Source: Comamonadaceae bacterium
GTDB taxonomy: Bacteria; Pseudomonadota; Gammaproteobacteria; Burkholderiales; Burkholderiaceae
DNA length: 24,242 bases
Direction: 5' to 3'
Assembly: GCA_947505915.1 (NCBI GenBank)
Contig: CANNNH010000010.1
Coordinates: forward strand, 1 to 24,242
The position numbers and the translations under genes are program-made. Shown piece after piece: positions 8,250-16,102 of this stretch; the first letter of the stretch is position 1, and the number at the start of each line of letters is the position of its first letter. The notes under the pieces were generated by a model, which saw nothing but the letters and a program-made list of their open reading frames with translations, ran no database searches and was not told where the DNA came from.

Positions 8250-10472
8250 ATGAAATCTGTTGGCTTGGACAGACCCGCACTGGGCCTGCTCCTGGTTTTT
8301 CTGGCGGGCGTTGCTCTTTTCCCCTGGTACATGCTGCAAGACGGCTTCTGGAGTTTCCAGTGGCTCTCAGGCTATCCGCTGTACCCGGAGCACGCGCCGG
8401 CATTGTTTCTTCTGCTTCAGGGCAAAAACCTCTGGCTGGCGCCTGTGGTGGCCATTGCGTTTGCGGGTCTGGCCGCAAGCCTGGCCCCCTTGCAAGCGCG
8501 TGTACGCGGAGAGCTGATCGGCTGGCTGGGCTTGCTGGGCCTGGTCTACATGGTGTGCCAGGGCTACAGCTTTGGCTTGCAGGGCTGGTCTTTCAATGTT
8601 TTGGGCAATTGGTTCGGGCCGACCGAGCAGCGGCAGTTCGGCATGGGCTACGGCGCGATCGTGGCGGGCATGTGCATGCTGTGGATGCTCACCTGGGGCC
8701 TGTCGGTCAGCGGACGCATCACGCAAGACCCTTTTGTCTCTGGCTGCCTGGGCAGCATCATTGGCCTGGTGGCCTTGTTCATCATGTTGCCGGTGTTTCA
8801 AATGCTCCTGGCGGCATTTCGGGGCGAGGACGGTCTGGCCCTGGGCGCGCTGCTGGACCGCCTGCTGGACCCGAAGATCTGGCGTCTGCAGTGCCTCAAT
8901 GGGGTAGGCCAATGCGGCGTGGCCTGGAACTCACTGGCCCTGGCCATTGCCGTCGGCCTGGGCAGCACCGTGCTGGGCCTGGCTTTTGCGCTGGTGCTGA
9001 CCCGCACGCGCGTGCCTTTCAAGGGATTTTTCAAATCCCTGTCACTGCTTCCCATCATCACGCCGCCATTTGTCATCGGCTTGTCGGTGATTTTGTTGCT
9101 GGGCCTCTCGGGTGTGGTCACGCAGTGGATCGGACAGGTTTTTGGCATTGAGCCGACGCGCTGGATTTACGGCTTTTGGGGCGTGTTTATAGCGCAGTTG
9201 CTGGCCTTCACCCCGATTTCTTTCATGGTGCTGATCGGTGTGGTTGAAGCCATCAGTCCGGCCATGGAAGAGGCCTCGCAAACCTTGCGCGCCAACAACT
9301 GGGTCACTTTCAAAACAGTCACCTGGCCGCTCATGCGCCCGGGACTAGCCAATGCCTTTTTGCTCGGCTTCATCGAAAGCATGGCCGACTTCGGTAACCC
9401 GCTGGTGCTGGGCGGCAATTTCAGCGTCTTGTCGACCGACGTGTTTTTTGCGATTGTGGGCTCGCAAAACGACCAGGGCCGTGCCGCCGTGCTGGCCATC
9501 ATCTTGCTGGCGTTTACTGTGGGTGCGTTTGTGCTGCAAAACGTGTGGCTGGGCAAAAAACGCTACATCACCGTCAGCGGCAAAGGCGACGGCGGCATGC
9601 ACCCGCCCCTGCCCCGCTTCATCAGCGCCGGCGCAATTGCCATCACGCTGGCCTGGACCGTCTTTACCCTGGTCATTTACTTCATGATCATCTACGGCAG
9701 CTTTGTCGAGCTGTGGGGCCGGGACTGGTCGCTGACCTTCAAGCACTACGTCAAGGGCTTTGAAATTGCTTTCAATGACTTTGGTCTGCACTGGAAAGGT
9801 TCGGCCTGGAGCAGCCTGGCCACCACCTTGACCATTGCCGTGGTGTCGGCGCCGCTGACAGCGGCCATAGGCCTGATCACGGCCTGGCTGCTGACGCGCC
9901 AGCAGTTCGCGGGCAAACAGATGTTTGAGTTCGGCACCATGCTCAGCTTTGCCATACCGGGCACGGTCATCGGCGTGAGTTACATCGTTGCCTTCAACGT
10001 ACCGCCTATCGAGTTGACCGGCACCGCAGCCATTTTGGTGATCTGCTTTGTGTTTCGCAACATGCCGGTGGGTGTGCGCTCCGGCATTGCTTCGCTGTCT
10101 CAGATTGACAAGAGCCTGGACGAAGCCTCGCTGACTTTGCGGGCTTCTTCGGCCACCACCTTCAGGCGCATCACCCTGCCCCTGATCCGTCCGGCCATCT
10201 TGTCGGCGCTGGTCTACAGCTTTGTGCGCACCATGACAGCCATCAGCGCGGTGATTTTTCTGGTCAGCGCGCAGCATGACATGGCCACCAGTTACATCAT
10301 CGGCCGCGTTGAAAACAACGAATACGGCATTGCCATCGCTTACTCCACGGTGTTGATCGTCATCATGCTGCTGGCCGTCCTGATGTTCCAGGCCATCACC
10401 AGCGGCCGTCAACTCGGTCGCCGCGGCATGCGCGACAGCACTTCTACCGCCGCTTTTGCAGGATCAACATGA
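8250..10472 (+). CDS. afuB: AfuB-like fused double-domain ABC permease
   Basis: A 740-residue inner-membrane protein containing two binding-protein-dependent transport domains in one chain, as in FbpB/AfuB. An N-terminal extension of ~190 residues carries several extra membrane segments. The first permease domain (~215-450) has the EAA loop EEASQTLRANNWVTFKTV, and the second (~520-725) has DEASLTLRASSATTFRRI. Both are the docking sites for the ATPase. It starts 17 bp after the afuA stop and overlaps the next gene by the four bases ATGA (10469-10472), indicating translational coupling. No disruption is seen. The specificity comes from the adjacent AfuA-like protein. Confidence 0.9.
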   Translation: MKSVGLDRPALGLLLVFLAGVALFPWYMLQDGFWSFQWLSGYPLYPEHAPALFLLLQGKNLWLAPVVAIAFAGLAASLAPLQARVRGELIGWLGLLGLVYMVCQGYSFGLQGWSFNVLGNWFGPTEQRQFGMGYGAIVAGMCMLWMLTWGLSVSGRITQDPFVSGCLGSIIGLVALFIMLPVFQMLLAAFRGEDGLALGALLDRLLDPKIWRLQCLNGVGQCGVAWNSLALAIAVGLGSTVLGLAFALVLTRTRVPFKGFFKSLSLLPIITPPFVIGLSVILLLGLSGVVTQWIGQVFGIEPTRWIYGFWGVFIAQLLAFTPISFMVLIGVVEAISPAMEEASQTLRANNWVTFKTVTWPLMRPGLANAFLLGFIESMADFGNPLVLGGNFSVLSTDVFFAIVGSQNDQGRAAVLAIILLAFTVGAFVLQNVWLGKKRYITVSGKGDGGMHPPLPRFISAGAIAITLAWTVFTLVIYFMIIYGSFVELWGRDWSLTFKHYVKGFEIAFNDFGLHWKGSAWSSLATTLTIAVVSAPLTAAIGLITAWLLTRQQFAGKQMFEFGTMLSFAIPGTVIGVSYIVAFNVPPIELTGTAAILVICFVFRNMPVGVRSGIASLSQIDKSLDEASLTLRASSATTFRRITLPLIRPAILSALVYSFVRTMTAISAVIFLVSAQHDMATSYIIGRVENNEYGIAIAYSTVLIVIMLLAVLMFQAITSGRQLGRRGMRDSTSTAAFAGST

Positions 10473-11557
10473 ACCCACTTTCTCTTGCTAATTCGGCTTC
10501 GGTGGTGCTCGAACAGGTTGTCAAACGCTACAACCCGAAAGGACCTGCCGCTGTGGACATGGTTTCGCTGCGGTTTGAAGCCGGCAGCCTGACCACCCTG
10601 CTTGGCCCTTCAGGCTGCGGCAAAACCACCACCTTGCGCATGATTGCCGGGCTGGAGACTGCGACCTCGGGGCGCATCCTGATCGGTGACAAAGATGTGA
10701 CCCGGATGCCCGCCACCGAGCGTGATGTATCCATGGTGTTTCAGTCTTATGCGCTGTTTCCCCACATGCGGGTGAGCGAGAACATAAGCTATGGGCTGGA
10801 AGTCAGCCGTATTCCCCGCGATGTGATGGAGGCCAAGACCCGGGAAGTGATGAAGCTCATGGGCCTGGAAACACTCGGTCAGCGTTACCCGCACGAGCTC
10901 TCCGGCGGTCAACAGCAGCGCGTGGCCGTGGCCCGGGCTTTGGTGTTGGAGCCCATGGTCTTGCTGTTTGACGAGCCGCTCTCCAACCTGGACGCCAAGC
11001 TGCGGCGGCGCGTGCGGCAGGAAATCCGCGAATTGCAGCAATCCCTGCAGCTCACGGTCATCTATGTCACGCACGACCAAGAAGAAGCCCTGGCGGTGTC
11101 CGACACGATTGTGGTGATGAACAACGCTGTGGTGGCGCAAATCGGCAGCCCGCGCGAGCTGCATGAGCGCCCCACCAGCTGCTTTGTGGCGGACTTCATT
11201 GGCGAAGCCAATGTGCTGCCCTGCCAGATTCTGGACTCGGGGCCGCAAGGTACACGCGTGCAACTGGGCCAGCTGCAGTTGACCTTGGAAGGCCAAACCC
11301 CGCGCCGCGGCGCAGGACACGTGGCCGTGCGCCCCGGCCGCATTGCCTTGCATGCCCAAACCTCAGGGGTGCAGATACCGCTGCTGGAGGCGACGCTGGC
11401 CAAGTCCAGCTACCTGGGCGAGTACTTTGAGCACACGCTGCAAACCGAGCTGGGCGAGGTGCTGGTGGCCAGCGGCAACACCAGCGAGCAACTCAACCCC
11501 GGTCAGCTTGTGGGCCTGGGCTTCAACCCCGACACCGTGGTCTTGCTGCAGGACTGA
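10469..11557 (+). CDS. afuC: AfuC-like ABC transporter ATP-binding protein
   Basis: A 362-residue cytoplasmic ATPase that energises the upstream permease. It carries Walker A GPSGCGKTT (46-54), the Q-loop in VFQSYALFPH (90-99), the signature LSGGQQQR (144-151), Walker B VLLFDEP (164-170), the D-loop SNLDAKLR and the switch His202 in VTHDQEE. A C-terminal TOBE-like domain follows (~235-362), as in FbpC, PotA and AfuC. Its ATG overlaps the permease stop. It ends 28 bp before the convergent phosphatase gene, with a terminator between. Automated annotation may call it an iron or putrescine/spermidine ATPase. The neighbouring AfuA-like protein argues for sugar phosphate. Confidence 0.9.
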   Translation: MNPLSLANSASVVLEQVVKRYNPKGPAAVDMVSLRFEAGSLTTLLGPSGCGKTTTLRMIAGLETATSGRILIGDKDVTRMPATERDVSMVFQSYALFPHMRVSENISYGLEVSRIPRDVMEAKTREVMKLMGLETLGQRYPHELSGGQQQRVAVARALVLEPMVLLFDEPLSNLDAKLRRRVRQEIRELQQSLQLTVIYVTHDQEEALAVSDTIVVMNNAVVAQIGSPRELHERPTSCFVADFIGEANVLPCQILDSGPQGTRVQLGQLQLTLEGQTPRRGAGHVAVRPGRIALHAQTSGVQIPLLEATLAKSSYLGEYFEHTLQTELGEVLVASGNTSEQLNPGQLVGLGFNPDTVVLLQD

Positions 11558-11567
11558 AGGCGCCGGC

Positions 11568-11587
11568 CCGGTGCCTGCACCGGTTTT
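11568..11587 (+). terminator. rho-independent terminator after the afuABC-like operon
   Basis: CCGGTG (11568-11573) pairs with CACCGG (11578-11583) across the four-base loop CCTG and is followed by TTTT (11584-11587). The T-run overlaps the stop codon of the convergent phosphatase gene. It stands ten bases after the afuC stop, as expected for the end of that operon. Confidence 0.6.
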
Positions 11588-12377
11588 ACAAGGGTGCTAG
11601 CGGGATACCGCACAGCGCGCTGACTTCCTGCGCCAGCATGGCGTTGGTGGCCAGCACCTCGTTGCCATGGGCAATGGCGCCCGGCGTCCAGAAATCATTC
11701 ACACGACCCCCTGCTTCTTCCACCAGCAACAAGCCGGCAGCCACGTCCCAGGAGTTGATGTGTGACTCTGCATAGGCTTCGGTACGGCCGGCAGCCACAT
11801 AGGCCAGGCCCAGCGTGCCCGAACCGGCCCGGCGCACCGCGCAACCGGCTTCAACGCCTGAGCGAACCAGGTTCAGGTAAGGCTCGGGCGCAGTCCGGTT
11901 GGACCAGCCGATTTCAAAAGTGGCCGCCGTCAGGGCCGCCACACTGCTGACACGGATGGGCGCGCCATTGAGACGGGCGCCATGCCCGCGTTCGGCCAGG
12001 AATAGCTCGTCGTGTAAAGCGTCGTAGACAGCCCCCACCATCACGCGCCCGTTCTCCAGAAACCCGAGCGAAATGCAACAGTGCGGAATCTGCCGGGCAA
12101 AGTTGGCCGTGCCATCAATCGGGTCCACAATCCACAGCCGCGGCGCCTCAGTGACGCCGCCCGTCTCCTCGCCCATCACCGCGTCCTCAGGGAAATGCCT
12201 CGCAATGGCTTGTTTGACATAAGCTTCCACCGCGCCGTCTGTGGCGGTCAGGTAGTCCTGACGGCCTTTGAGCGAGTAAGCCGGCCGTTGAGGGTCGTGA
12301 AAAGCCGTGCGGATCATGGCGCCGGCGGCGCGAACAACTTCCTCGGCAACGCGTGAAACTTCGTGGATTGTTGTCAT
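11586..12377 (-). CDS. inositol monophosphatase family phosphatase
   Basis: A 263-residue Mg-dependent phosphatase of the IMPase/SuhB/FBPase superfamily. The metal site is complete: GEE (69-71), DPIDGT (85-90) and WDVAAG (210-215). Members dephosphorylate inositol-1-phosphate, histidinol-phosphate, fructose-1,6-bisphosphate or other sugar phosphates, and the sequence does not settle which. It is convergent with the AfuABC-like operon, ending 28 bp from it, and divergent from the response-regulator gene. Its place between a probable sugar-phosphate importer and a sensor pair suggests that it could act on imported sugar phosphate, while an inositol-related role is suggested by the iol genes 7 kb away. 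Both are inference. Confidence 0.9.
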   Translation of the reverse strand: MTTIHEVSRVAEEVVRAAGAMIRTAFHDPQRPAYSLKGRQDYLTATDGAVEAYVKQAIARHFPEDAVMGEETGGVTEAPRLWIVDPIDGTANFARQIPHCCISLGFLENGRVMVGAVYDALHDELFLAERGHGARLNGAPIRVSSVAALTAATFEIGWSNRTAPEPYLNLVRSGVEAGCAVRRAGSGTLGLAYVAAGRTEAYAESHINSWDVAAGLLLVEEAGGRVNDFWTPGAIAHGNEVLATNAMLAQEVSALCGIPLAPL

Positions 12378-12502
12378 GGTGCAGGCTGTGGCTGTGAGTC
12401 AAACAAGTCTTAGAAGTTAACATAAAGCTGCTAACGATTTAGACAGGTCAACCCTAGCGATGCAGTCGAAAAAAATTTCTAAATCACGCATGACAGCAAT
12501 GC

Positions 12503-12521
12503 CATGCAAAATAACTGCATG
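12503..12521. promoter_or_regulatory. inverted repeat spanning both candidate start codons of the response regulator
   Basis: CATGCA (12503-12508) and TGCATG (12516-12521) are exact inverted repeats separated by seven A/T-rich bases. Each arm contains one of the two possible ATG starts of the regulator gene. It could form an RNA hairpin covering the initiation site, or serve as a protein-binding site. Function is inferred only from position. Confidence 0.4.
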
Positions 12522-13202
12522 AATATCCTGCTCATTGAAGATGAACAACGCATCGCTGACTTCATTGTCACGGGCTTCGAATCTGCCGGTTTCGTGGTTC
12601 ACCACGAAATTGATGGTTTCAGAGGACTGAATACCGCGCTGATCAAAAACTTTGATGCCCTTGTGCTGGATGTGGCCCTGCCCATGATGGACGGGTTTCA
12701 GATCTTGACTGAAATACGGCGCAAGGGACTGAGCACGCCGGTGATCCTTCTGACAGCCAAAACCGACCTGGCAGACCGCCTGAGCGGATTTGAGCTCGGT
12801 GCTGACGACTTTTTAGTCAAGCCCTTCTTTATCGAGGAGCTGCTTGTCCGCGTCAAAATACTGATCGCCAGGAAATCCGGCAGCGATGCCAGCACCATTG
12901 CACAAAGCGGCATCACACTCGATCGTTTTAGCCGGGTGGCCAAATGGGGTATGCGCAGCAGCGTATTGACACAGCGGGAGTACATGCTACTGGAGTGCCT
13001 GTTGTTGTCGCCGGGTCAGATTTTTTCCAGGCAGCAAATCCTCAAGCAAGTCTGGAATGTGGATTTCGACCCCGGTACCAATGTGGTGGACGTCTGCATT
13101 CAAAGGCTGCGCAAAAAGCTGTCCAACCCCGACCCCTATTCACAAGAAGTCTTTCCCATTGAGACCATCCGGGGCGTAGGTTACCGGCTTAACAACCCTT
13201 AA
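12519..13202 (+). CDS. OmpR-family two-component response regulator
   Basis: A 227-residue regulator if started at ATG 12519 (MNILLIEDEQ), the usual family N-terminus. An in-frame ATG at 12504 would add five residues. Neither has a good Shine-Dalgarno. The receiver domain (1-~115) holds the acidic pair in LIEDE, the phosphoacceptor Asp in DALVLDVALP (residue 51 from the second ATG), the Thr in VILLTAK and the Lys in FLVKPF. The C-terminal winged helix (~130-225) has LTQREYMLLECLL and the recognition-helix region VVDVCIQRLRKKL, ending IRGVGYRL. It is followed five bases later by its kinase. The pair would control transcription, possibly of the neighbouring transporter, phosphatase or small secreted protein, but no target is proven. 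Confidence 0.93.
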   Translation: MNILLIEDEQRIADFIVTGFESAGFVVHHEIDGFRGLNTALIKNFDALVLDVALPMMDGFQILTEIRRKGLSTPVILLTAKTDLADRLSGFELGADDFLVKPFFIEELLVRVKILIARKSGSDASTIAQSGITLDRFSRVAKWGMRSSVLTQREYMLLECLLLSPGQIFSRQQILKQVWNVDFDPGTNVVDVCIQRLRKKLSNPDPYSQEVFPIETIRGVGYRLNNP

Positions 13203-13207
13203 TTACC

Positions 13208-14608
13208 ATGTACCGATCTTTCCGACTTCACGTTTTTCTGACTGTAGCGCTGTGCGTCGTGGCCTTCAGCGGGGTCTCGAGGCTGCTGGTGGCCAACTCG
13301 GCTTTAGAGCCCTTGCACAGTCATTTAAGCGAAGTCCTGGCCCGCCACGCGGCGCGTGAACTGCGGGCAGCCCCGGGCCCGGTCAATACCGACCAAATCA
13401 AAAGCTACCTGGAAAAGTCCGTAGACGAGCTGCAGCCTGGTGAAATCCTGTTCTGGGCAGACAAGGATCCGGCAATCTCAGGCGCCGCACAAGCCTTGGC
13501 CCTGGCGCTGGCCGCAGCAGCCCCCGTCTGGACACCGCTGGCTGGACAGAGCACCGCGCAGCCCTTTGAAATGGCCGATCTCCAGGCCGATGCGCAGGAC
13601 TGGCGCATCCTGCGGACGCCGCACCAGCAGGGACTGCTTTATGTGGCCGTTCAAAAAAATGTATTGACCAGGTCAGCTAATGGCATCTTGCAAACCCGGG
13701 ACGGCATCTTGCGCAACCTTTGGCCCATGCTGCTTGTCATTATTGTGGTGGTCACTGTTGTGCTGACGAGAGCTGCTCTAAAGCCCGTTCAAAAACTGCA
13801 AAATGCTTTTTCGATCACTGACATCAAGAATCCGACCGAGCACATCTCCCCTGAGCAGCATTACCGAGAATTTGCCGGCTTCATAAGCTACTTCAACTCA
13901 CTCATAGACCGTTTACGGAGCAGCTACGCACGAGCAACCCGGTTTTCAAGCGATGCCGCCCACGAACTGAGCACACCCCTGACCATCATCCGGGGCTACC
14001 TGCACCGGCTGGTTAATCAGTCCCCAGACGGGTCGCAATTACAAATTCAGCTCTCGCTGGTGGCCGAAGAAGTAGAGCGGCTCATTTCAATTTCAAACAA
14101 GCTGCTGATGCTGTCACAAGCCGATGCCGGGGGAGTGAGTCTGGACCTGCAGCCCGTCAAGCTCAACGACATGGTCGGCGAGATGGTTGATGACCTCAAG
14201 GCCCAGCACCGTGAGCTGACTTTTTCAGTGGACATGCCCAGCGGCATCACCTTCGTGGCCGACCAGGAACTCATTTGGCAGCTCACCAGCAATTTGTTTG
14301 GCAATGCCGTGAAGTACAACCGGCCCCAGGGCCAGGTCAATTTCAAAGCGCGCTTAAGCGACAAGAGCCTGGTGTTCAGCCTCAGCAACACCACGCATTT
14401 GTCAACAGCAGGGCTGGACGATCGCATTTTTGAGCGCTTTTACAGGTACCGCGAAACCGACCAGCAGGAATTCACTCAGGCTGCTGGTTCAGGCCTGGGC
14501 TTGAGCCTGTGCCGGGAAATTGTCACTGTGCACGGCGGCACCTTGACCCTGAATGTCGAAAATGACAGTTGGGTGACACTCGAGTGCACCCTTCCCTGCG
14601 GGCGCTGA
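13208..14608 (+). CDS. membrane-bound sensor histidine kinase
   Basis: A 466-residue inner-membrane kinase partnering the regulator just upstream. Transmembrane segment 1 (~8-28) and segment 2 (~171-189, WPMLLVIIVVVTVVL) enclose a periplasmic sensor region of ~140 residues that I do not recognise. A HAMP-like linker follows (~190-240). The H-box FSSDAAHELSTPLT has the phosphoacceptor His252. The ATPase domain has the N-box NLFGNAVKYN (Asn366), an F-box FERFYRYRET and a G2 box GSGLGLSL (427-434). The G1 box is abnormal: after SNTTHLSTAG there is no DxGxG before the F-box. Whether it binds ATP normally is therefore open, although the other boxes are well kept. Confidence 0.93.
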   Translation: MYRSFRLHVFLTVALCVVAFSGVSRLLVANSALEPLHSHLSEVLARHAARELRAAPGPVNTDQIKSYLEKSVDELQPGEILFWADKDPAISGAAQALALALAAAAPVWTPLAGQSTAQPFEMADLQADAQDWRILRTPHQQGLLYVAVQKNVLTRSANGILQTRDGILRNLWPMLLVIIVVVTVVLTRAALKPVQKLQNAFSITDIKNPTEHISPEQHYREFAGFISYFNSLIDRLRSSYARATRFSSDAAHELSTPLTIIRGYLHRLVNQSPDGSQLQIQLSLVAEEVERLISISNKLLMLSQADAGGVSLDLQPVKLNDMVGEMVDDLKAQHRELTFSVDMPSGITFVADQELIWQLTSNLFGNAVKYNRPQGQVNFKARLSDKSLVFSLSNTTHLSTAGLDDRIFERFYRYRETDQQEFTQAAGSGLGLSLCREIVTVHGGTLTLNVENDSWVTLECTLPCGR

Positions 14609-14611
14609 TTG

Positions 14612-14640
14612 CATTACAAAGCCGTAATAAAACATTACGG
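14612..14640. promoter_or_regulatory. repeated CATTAC/GTAAT elements and palindrome between kinase and small secreted protein
   Basis: CATTAC occurs at 14612-14617 and again at 14633-14638, exactly 21 bases apart (two helical turns). CCGTAAT (14622-14628) and ATTACGG (14634-14640) form a perfect seven-base inverted repeat with a five-base loop. No T-run follows, so an intrinsic terminator is unlikely. It lies 70 bp before the next gene and may be an operator, possibly for the adjacent regulator. Confidence 0.4.
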
Positions 14641-14709
14641 TTAGCGTGGAATGAATGCGCTTCAACATTCAGATTTTTACAGTGATACAACTTCCAAAAA
14701 GGTTGCATC

Positions 14710-15003
14710 ATGCGCTTTCCATTCACCCAACTCATCCAGCTCTCGCTAGCATTTGTTTTGCTCGCGCCAGCTTTAAGCCAGGCACAAGATGGCGGCTGTG
14801 AAAAAGTTCTTGATAAAGACAAACAGGTCATCTGCATGGCGGCAAGCAAAAAAGAAGTCAAGCTCTGTGACAACATGTCGTCCAGTAACGGCAAGTTTTA
14901 TTGCCAGGCTGTTTCAACGGGCAACTCCTACCCCTGCGACAAAATCGTCGGCAACCGTTCCCATTGCCTGGCCTTGGTGCGCGATAAGCAGCGCAGAGGC
15001 TAA
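14710..15003 (+). CDS. small secreted protein with three cysteine-pair repeats (unknown function)
   Basis: A 97-residue protein with a signal peptide (residues 1-~26, core LSLAFVLLAPALSQA). The mature part of ~71 residues has six cysteines at 30, 42, 53, 65, 76 and 86. The first Cys of each pair recurs every 23 residues, and the pairs read C-(E/D)-x-(V/M/I)...C-x-A. This indicates three degenerate tandem repeats, probably disulfide-bonded in the periplasm. The protein is basic at its end (RDKQRRG). I do not recognise a named family. It has its own upstream regulatory region, an A/G-rich ribosome-binding region (AAAAAGG) and a strong terminator, so it is probably monocistronic. Confidence 0.75.
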   Translation: MRFPFTQLIQLSLAFVLLAPALSQAQDGGCEKVLDKDKQVICMAASKKEVKLCDNMSSSNGKFYCQAVSTGNSYPCDKIVGNRSHCLALVRDKQRRG

Positions 15004-15030
15004 AATTTCTTGAGGGTTTGTAGAAAATTA

Positions 15031-15056
15031 AAAAACGCGCCGAAAGGCGCGTTTTT
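15031..15056. terminator. strong intrinsic terminator, probably bidirectional
   Basis: AAAAACGCGCC (15031-15041) pairs perfectly with GGCGCGTTTTT (15046-15056) around a GAAA tetraloop. The T-run ends transcription of the small secreted protein gene, and the A-run would serve the opposite strand. Confidence 0.9.
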
Positions 15057-15159
15057 ACTTGGGGCTAGGCAAAACTGGTGTTCATAAGAACTCGGCGATC
15101 TAAAGCCGATATTTGCGTTTGGTAACATTGAATTCAAACTACTGAGGCAGGAGATTTCG

Positions 15160-15519
15160 ATGTTGATCAAACGCATTATTGACGTGACTGAAAAGTGTTT
15201 TCTGGTCACTATCGCTCTTTTTACGGTCGGCGCCATGGTGCAAGAAGTCATGTTGCTGATCGAGCAGCGCAGCGTTGCGTTGAAGGATCTGCTGCTGATG
15301 TTCATCTATGCCGAAGTTTTGGGCATGCTTGGCGCGTTTTATAGCAGTCACAAGATACCAATCACCATTCCTTTGTTCATTGCCATGACGGCATTGAGTC
15401 GTCTCATCATCCTCCAGGGCAAGGACGGGGACCCCTCTATACTTTTGTACGAAAGTGGCTCTATTTTGCTGATTGCGGTGGCCTGCTGGGTGATCAGCAA
15501 TTTGCGCGAGCGCGATTGA
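15160..15519 (+). CDS. PsiE-family (phosphate-starvation-inducible) membrane protein
   Basis: A 119-residue protein with about four transmembrane helices (~10-32, ~42-62, ~66-84, ~95-114). The central signature IYAEVLGMLGAFYSSHKIPI followed by PLFIAMTALSRLIIL is typical of the PsiE family, named after an E. coli gene induced by phosphate limitation whose biochemical role is unknown. AGGAG at 15149-15153 lies six bases before the ATG. I see no convincing Pho box upstream, so phosphate control is not shown here. It is followed 80 bp later on the same strand by a CBS-domain gene. Confidence 0.85.
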   Translation: MLIKRIIDVTEKCFLVTIALFTVGAMVQEVMLLIEQRSVALKDLLLMFIYAEVLGMLGAFYSSHKIPITIPLFIAMTALSRLIILQGKDGDPSILLYESGSILLIAVACWVISNLRERD

Positions 15520-15599
15520 CTCCAGACAAGGTCTGCGCGAATTCCAAGCGCATGCGAGAATAATTCCAATAAACAACACTATTTTCAAGAGGCATCCCC

Positions 15600-16043
15600 A
15601 TGACCACCGTGAAAACATGCTTAGCGCAAAAGCCTCAACCCATCGTCACCATCAGCGTTGGGCCCGATGAAAAAGTGGTCGTTGCCCTGCAACTGATGCG
15701 AGATAAAAGAGTGCGGGCGATCCTGGTCATCAAAGACGACAAGTTGCTGGGCATCCTCACCCAGGGCGACTGCGCCATCAAGGTGCTTTTACCTGGCCTG
15801 GATGCCAAGCAAGTGCTGGTCAAAGAGGTCATGACAGTCGACCCGGTCACGGTCAAGCTTCAGGACCCTATCGAAGCCTGCACGGGCTTGATGGCCTCAC
15901 GCAATTTTCGCCACTTGCCCGTCGTAGAAGCGGGGCGGGTCGTCGGCGTGATATCCATTGGTGATGTCGTGAAGGACAGCATTCGCCAGATGGGTCAGCA
16001 AATCGGCTTTTTAGAGACCTACATCAAAGGCCACAGCGCTTAA
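15600..16043 (+). CDS. two-CBS-domain protein
   Basis: A 147-residue cytoplasmic protein made almost entirely of a pair of CBS motifs (a Bateman module), at ~15-65 and ~80-135. Signatures are ALQLMRDKRVRAILVIKDDKLLGILT, broken into typical strand-helix-strand units, and the second copy NFRHLPVVEAGRVVGVISIGDVV. Such modules bind AMP, ATP, SAM or other adenosyl ligands and act as energy sensors, often in trans. AAGAGG at 15587-15592 serves as the ribosome binding site. No catalytic domain is attached and the partner is unknown. Confidence 0.88.
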   Translation: MTTVKTCLAQKPQPIVTISVGPDEKVVVALQLMRDKRVRAILVIKDDKLLGILTQGDCAIKVLLPGLDAKQVLVKEVMTVDPVTVKLQDPIEACTGLMASRNFRHLPVVEAGRVVGVISIGDVVKDSIRQMGQQIGFLETYIKGHSA

Positions 16044-16102
16044 GAGATTGACCGGCGCCGCTTATGGGTTGTAGCTCATTGGCTTACCCACCCCGACTAC
16101 CT

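Noticed and set aside
7186..8478. 430-codon - strand frame opposite the binding-protein gene
   Set aside because: It is antisense to a well-identified gene and has no recognisable motif or ribosome binding site.
9345..10412. 355-codon - strand frame opposite the fused permease
   Set aside because: Its composition is almost entirely His/Gln/Asp/Arg/Gly, typical of the reverse of a membrane-protein gene.
15061..15159. Pho box before the PsiE-family gene
   Set aside because: I looked for CTGTCAT-like repeats here and before the Na/Pi and AfuA-like genes and found none convincing.
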